Assembly (NCBI GenBank): GCA_020445165.1
Contig: JAGRHE010000107.1
Span: 1 to 9,238 of the forward strand
Source of the DNA: Gammaproteobacteria bacterium
GTDB taxonomy: Bacteria > Pseudomonadota > Gammaproteobacteria > Chromatiales > Sedimenticolaceae
DNA length: 9,238 nt
Reading direction: 5' to 3'
In this document: piece by piece, positions 7,101-9,238 of the stretch
How the letters are laid out: each line of letters opens with the position of its first letter
How positions within the stretch are numbered: position 1 is the first letter of the stretch
Notes under the pieces: model-generated
The model's database searches: none
Told to the model about the DNA's origin: nothing
The model's input: the letters and a program-made list of their open reading frames with translations, nothing else
Made by a program: the position numbers and the translations under genes

Positions 7101-8324
7101 ATGTACCAGGCCAAGCTCGGTGGCAAGAACTGCTACCACTTCTTCGACGATGAACAGGACCGCAACATCCGTGGTCGTGCCGAACGCATCGAGGAACTGC
7201 GCAGCGCCCTGCAGAGCGGGAAGCTGCAGCTGCACTATCAGCCCAAGGTCAACATGCACAGCGGCGAGGTGATCGGGGTCGAGGCACTGATCCGCTGGCC
7301 GCAGGCAGACGGCAGCATGCGCATGCCGGCGGATTTCCTGCCACTGATCGAGCACAACAGGCTGGCAGCAGAACTCGATGAATGGGTCATGGATACCGCG
7401 CTGCGACAGCTCGAACAATGGGATGCTGCCGGCACGAAGCTGCAGGTCAGCGTCAACATCAGCGCTTACCACCTGCAGCAGAACGATTTTGGTGCACGAC
7501 TTGCTGAGGTACTTGCGCGCCATCCCGGGATCGCGCACGAACGCTTGACCATCGAGGTCTTGGAGACGACCGCGCTGATGGACCTGCAACGTATGCGCCA
7601 GGTGATCCTGGATGCCCAGGCCATGGGCGTGGTGTTCGCGCTGGATGATTTCGGCACCGGCTACTCGTCTCTCGATTACCTGAAGAATCTTCCGGCGCGC
7701 GAGTTGAAAATCGATCGTGGTTTCGTGCGCGACATGCTCGACGACCGCGACGACCTGGCAATCCTCGAAGGCATCGTTGGCCTTGCGACGGCCTTCCGCC
7801 GCGACCTGGTCGCCGAGGGCGTCGAGAACGTCGATCACGGCGAGTTGCTGATTGCGCTCGGTTGCGAGGTTGCCCAGGGATACGGTATCGGCCGTCCCAT
7901 GCCGGCCGGCCAGTTACCCGCCTGGGCCAAGGCCTGGCAACCGGATCCACGTTGGCTCGATGCGCGACCGATCGCGCGCGACGACCTGCCAGTCATCTTC
8001 GCCATGGTCGAGCACCGGGCCTGGGTCAACGCCCTGAAGAGTCAACTGAACGGGCGCCACCTGCACCAGCCAGAACTGGCCGAACATGCCTGCCAGTTCG
8101 GTCGCTGGCTCGATCACGAAGGCGCCAACCGCTACGGCGATCAGGGTGGGTTCGCCACCATCCGCGGTCTGCATCACCGGATCCACGAGCTGGCCCCTTC
8201 GATCCTCGACCAGCACCAGAACGGCGACCCCGATGCCGCACAACAGGGGCTGCAACGCCTGCTCGGCATGCGCGATTCGCTGTTGACCGAGTTACGCCAA
8301 CTCTTGCGTTCGCGCACGCACTGA
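4149..8324 (+). CDS. Membrane-anchored PAS6-GGDEF-EAL-CZB c-di-GMP cyclase/phosphodiesterase
   Basis: This 1391-residue protein is predicted to make and/or degrade cyclic di-GMP at the inner membrane. A hydrophobic segment (about 20-38, ending AVLAADA) and a transmembrane helix (about 46-64, then RRNR) form the N-terminus. Six PAS domains follow (about 87-197, 213-323, 335-446, 456-577, 588-705 and 713-827), each ending in a D(I/V)(T/S) motif; PAS4 and PAS5 look like the PAS_3 type. The GGDEF domain (about 836-1000) has an intact GGDEF (916-920) and an inhibitory RxxD (907-910). The EAL domain (about 1017-1257) keeps Glu1045, Asn1103, Glu1136, Asp1166/Asp1167, Lys1187, Glu1223 and Gln1243, so both activities look possible. 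The C-terminus matches a zinc-binding CZB domain (His1289, Cys1315, His1342, His1346). An in-frame stop at 4137-4139 leaves TTG at 4149 as the first start; GTG at 4179 is the alternative. The domain calls are firm, the start is not. Confidence 0.93.
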   Translation: MHPVSTKNLRVAGRRRSGPATSWLCAAGLVSAPGAVLAADAALRQVGMLAVVAGLLLVLALVGLQRRNRQLAAMQRTVRLALDKHNPIFDALPDLVALKDTHGRYLACNERFGTLFGNTRQVIGKTDFDLLDTQTARNWRSHDRQAIEMGEPVEVEEWLALPAQGFTALLRATRQPVYEDGNLIGVLTVARDVTQQRVTEQEAGKHASYQRALLDNLPYLAWMKDAYGRFLAVNDALVEAMGAGSRQEVIGKTDRDLWPSELAEAYRADDSAVMRSRAKKEAVEQVQAVDGKVWVETFKAPIIGEQGEILGTVGFARDVSRRLEAERAIRDSERRLRESFQKHAAVMVFIEPDSGRIVDVNEAAIAYYGYTRERLLAMTVDELNTMSPEQVAQARSKASSGLHNHFEFEHRLASGETRQVEVYSSLIEHDGKPQLMSIIHDITQRKRLELTLVDERRRLGNVIEGTGVGTWEWNVQSGETRFNERWAEMIGYTLDELAPVSINTWMRHAHPGDLAKSEALLKQHFAGESDQYEFEARMRHRDGHWVWVLDRGRVFEWTDDGQPLWMYGTHQDITGRKLAELQLRENEQRLQIAGQSAYDIVYEYDVEHDQLDWYGDVDSMLGYPRDRITSGIDRWLDTIHPEDRERVAANMGTRAAERDSLEMEYRVRHADGGYRLWRDRAEPVCDAQGEVTRWIANCTDVTDQRINEERLRLAATVFAHAHEGILITDADTRIIDVNTAFTRITGYSREEAIGRKPSFLSSGRQDAAFYEAMWSTLKREDHWIGEVWNRRKDGKVYAETLAISAVRDDAGSVQRYVALFSDITMLKMQQEQLSHIAYYDALTDLPNRVLLGDRLEHEMRHAERDHSHLAVVYLDLDGFKEVNDAYGHDVGDRVLVEVATRLSHSLRADDTLARLGGDEFVAILSRLDNPNSCVELLPRMLASAAQPLLIDGHEISVSASLGVTLYPQSEPIDPDQLLRQADQAMYQAKLGGKNCYHFFDDEQDRNIRGRAERIEELRSALQSGKLQLHYQPKVNMHSGEVIGVEALIRWPQADGSMRMPADFLPLIEHNRLAAELDEWVMDTALRQLEQWDAAGTKLQVSVNISAYHLQQNDFGARLAEVLARHPGIAHERLTIEVLETTALMDLQRMRQVILDAQAMGVVFALDDFGTGYSSLDYLKNLPARELKIDRGFVRDMLDDRDDLAILEGIVGLATAFRRDLVAEGVENVDHGELLIALGCEVAQGYGIGRPMPAGQLPAWAKAWQPDPRWLDARPIARDDLPVIFAMVEHRAWVNALKSQLNGRHLHQPELAEHACQFGRWLDHEGANRYGDQGGFATIRGLHHRIHELAPSILDQHQNGDPDAAQQGLQRLLGMRDSLLTELRQLLRSRTH
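7980..8321 (+). other. CZB (chemoreceptor zinc-binding) domain coding segment
   Basis: The last roughly 110 residues of the c-di-GMP protein read as a CZB domain, a four-helix zinc-binding module. The pattern is HRAW (His1289, Trp1292), then CQFGRWL (Cys1315), then HHRIH (His1342, His1346). The Cys-to-His spacing of 27 and the His-to-His spacing of 4 equal those I recall for the zinc ligands of E. coli DgcZ (Cys52, His79, His83). In DgcZ the domain is N-terminal and zinc inhibits the cyclase. Here it follows the EAL domain. The effect on activity is not known from sequence. Confidence 0.85.
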
Positions 8325-8333
8325 TCAGGGAAG

Positions 8334-8488
8334 GGACGCAGAGGGCGCAGAGAAGCGCAGAGGACACAGAGGTTTCAGTTGCGGTCTGACGTGATGTTCT
8401 TGGCTGCCGGCTACCGTTGATGCACCAGCAGGCTAACGAAACCCAGAAGGCTCTGCGATCTCTGCGCTTCTCTGCGCCCTCTGCGTCC
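8334..8488. repeat. Intergenic inverted repeat with perfect 29-bp arms made of GCAGAG units
   Basis: The left arm (8334-8362) and right arm (8460-8488) are perfect reverse complements over 29 bp, with a 97-bp centre. Similarity continues inward at a lower level (10 of 16 bases), so the arms reach about 45 bp each. Within the left arm GCAGAG recurs at 9-10 bp steps, followed by a CAGAG variant. The element fills most of the 183 bp between two convergent genes. It has no coding capacity and no clear target-site duplication. It could be a small non-autonomous mobile or REP-like element, or a bidirectional mRNA-end structure. No T-run follows either arm. Confidence 0.85.
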
Positions 8489-8507
8489 GAAAAGAACAGC
8501 CCCCGAA

Positions 8508-9238
8508 TCAGGCAGACTTCTTCTTCAAATGAATCAGCAGCAATGACACCGCGGCCGGGGTGACACCGGGGATGCGTCCCGCCTGGCCGATCGTCTGCGG
8601 CCGGTGACGGGCCAGCTTCTCGCTGACCTCGGCCGAGAGGCCTTTTACGTTGGCGTAATCGAAGTCACCCGGCAGGTGAATTGCTTCGGCGCGGCGGGCA
8701 CGTTCGACCTCGTCGCGCTGGCGATCGATATACCCGGCGTACTTGGCCTGGATCTCGACCTGTTCGACCACCTGGTCGCGGATGTCGTCGTCGATCTGCG
8801 CACTGCCGACCGCTGCCAGCGAGGTGATCCCGGCGTGGTCCGCCTGCGGCCGTGTGATGAGGTCGAGCGCGCGGGCTTCCTTGCGCAACACGTCGCCGAG
8901 CAGGGCCTGGCTGCGCGCTTCATCGAGATCGGCCGGGCGCACGAAACAGTCACGCAGGCGCTGCTGCTCGCGTTCGATGGCCGCGCGCTTGCGTTCGAAA
9001 AATGCCCATTGCTCATCGCCGACCAGGCCGAGTGCACGGCCGGTTTCGGTCAGGCGCAGATCGGCGTTGTCCTCGCGCAGCATCAGGCGGTACTCGGCAC
9101 GCGAGGTGAACATGCGATACGGCTCCTGGGTACCACGCGTGATCAGGTCGTCGACCAGCACCCCGATATAAGCCTCGTCGCGACGTGGCGACCAGGGCGC
9201 CTTGTCCTGCACCTGCAGCGCGGCATTCGTACCGGCCA
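8508..9238 (-). CDS. mnmG: tRNA wobble-uridine modification enzyme MnmG (GidA), C-terminal part (runs off right edge)
   Basis: MnmG is the FAD-dependent partner of MnmE; together they install the carboxymethylaminomethyl group on U34 of certain tRNAs. The window holds the last 242 residues of a protein usually about 625-630 long, ending at the TGA at 8508-8510. Recognisable family segments are [40 protein letters not shown] and the C-terminal helical domain with [13 protein letters not shown] and [20 protein letters not shown], which contacts MnmE and tRNA. The FAD-binding domain and start codon are outside the window. It converges with the c-di-GMP gene. Its usual downstream neighbour rsmG is over 5 kb away here. 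No frame disruption is seen. Confidence 0.96.
   Translation of the reverse strand, partial: AGTNAALQVQDKAPWSPRRDEAYIGVLVDDLITRGTQEPYRMFTSRAEYRLMLREDNADLRLTETGRALGLVGDEQWAFFERKRAAIEREQQRLRDCFVRPADLDEARSQALLGDVLRKEARALDLITRPQADHAGITSLAAVGSAQIDDDIRDQVVEQVEIQAKYAGYIDRQRDEVERARRAEAIHLPGDFDYANVKGLSAEVSEKLARHRPQTIGQAGRIPGVTPAAVSLLLIHLKKKSA

Noticed and set aside
8334..8378. GCAGAG units considered as a CRISPR or VNTR
   Set aside because: The units are only 9-10 bp apart with no spacers, and the main structure is an inverted repeat, not a direct array.

Overview
The window looks like chromosomal DNA from a GC-rich gammaproteobacterium. The minus-strand order mnmG, rsmG, parA, parB, atpI, atpB is the classic origin-proximal/ATP synthase neighbourhood of that class, and the proteins read as ordinary members of their families. 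I cannot name the genus; the long multi-PAS c-di-GMP protein suggests an environmental lineage.

Layout, left to right. Positions 1-344 hold the 5' part of atpB (F0 subunit a), which runs off the left edge. Next come atpI (364-741) and a 140-bp gap with a strong sigma70-type promoter driving the atp genes. Then follow parB (882-1757) and parA (1760-2548), translationally adjacent, and rsmG (2655-3302), all on the minus strand. The strand then switches. Two plus-strand genes, a glutathione S-transferase-like gene (3378-4001) and a 1391-residue c-di-GMP signalling gene (4149-8324), sit between rsmG and mnmG, which are usually neighbours. A 183-bp intergenic region with a perfect 29-bp inverted repeat separates the signalling gene from the convergent 3' end of mnmG (8508-9238), which runs off the right edge.

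The minus-strand genes are housekeeping: tRNA wobble modification (MnmG), 16S rRNA m7G527 methylation (RsmG), chromosome segregation (ParA/ParB) and ATP synthase (AtpI, AtpB). The accessory part is the roughly 5.2-kb plus-strand block. Its main gene encodes a membrane-anchored protein with six PAS domains, an intact GGDEF domain with an I-site, an intact EAL domain and a C-terminal segment that matches a CZB (chemoreceptor zinc-binding) domain. A sequence resembling a sigma28 (FliA) promoter lies just upstream, which would link the protein to the flagellar regulon. The N-terminus is a signal-peptide-like segment followed almost at once by a transmembrane helix, as if a periplasmic sensor had been lost. 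I saw no tRNA, rRNA, CRISPR array, transposase or convincing parS site.
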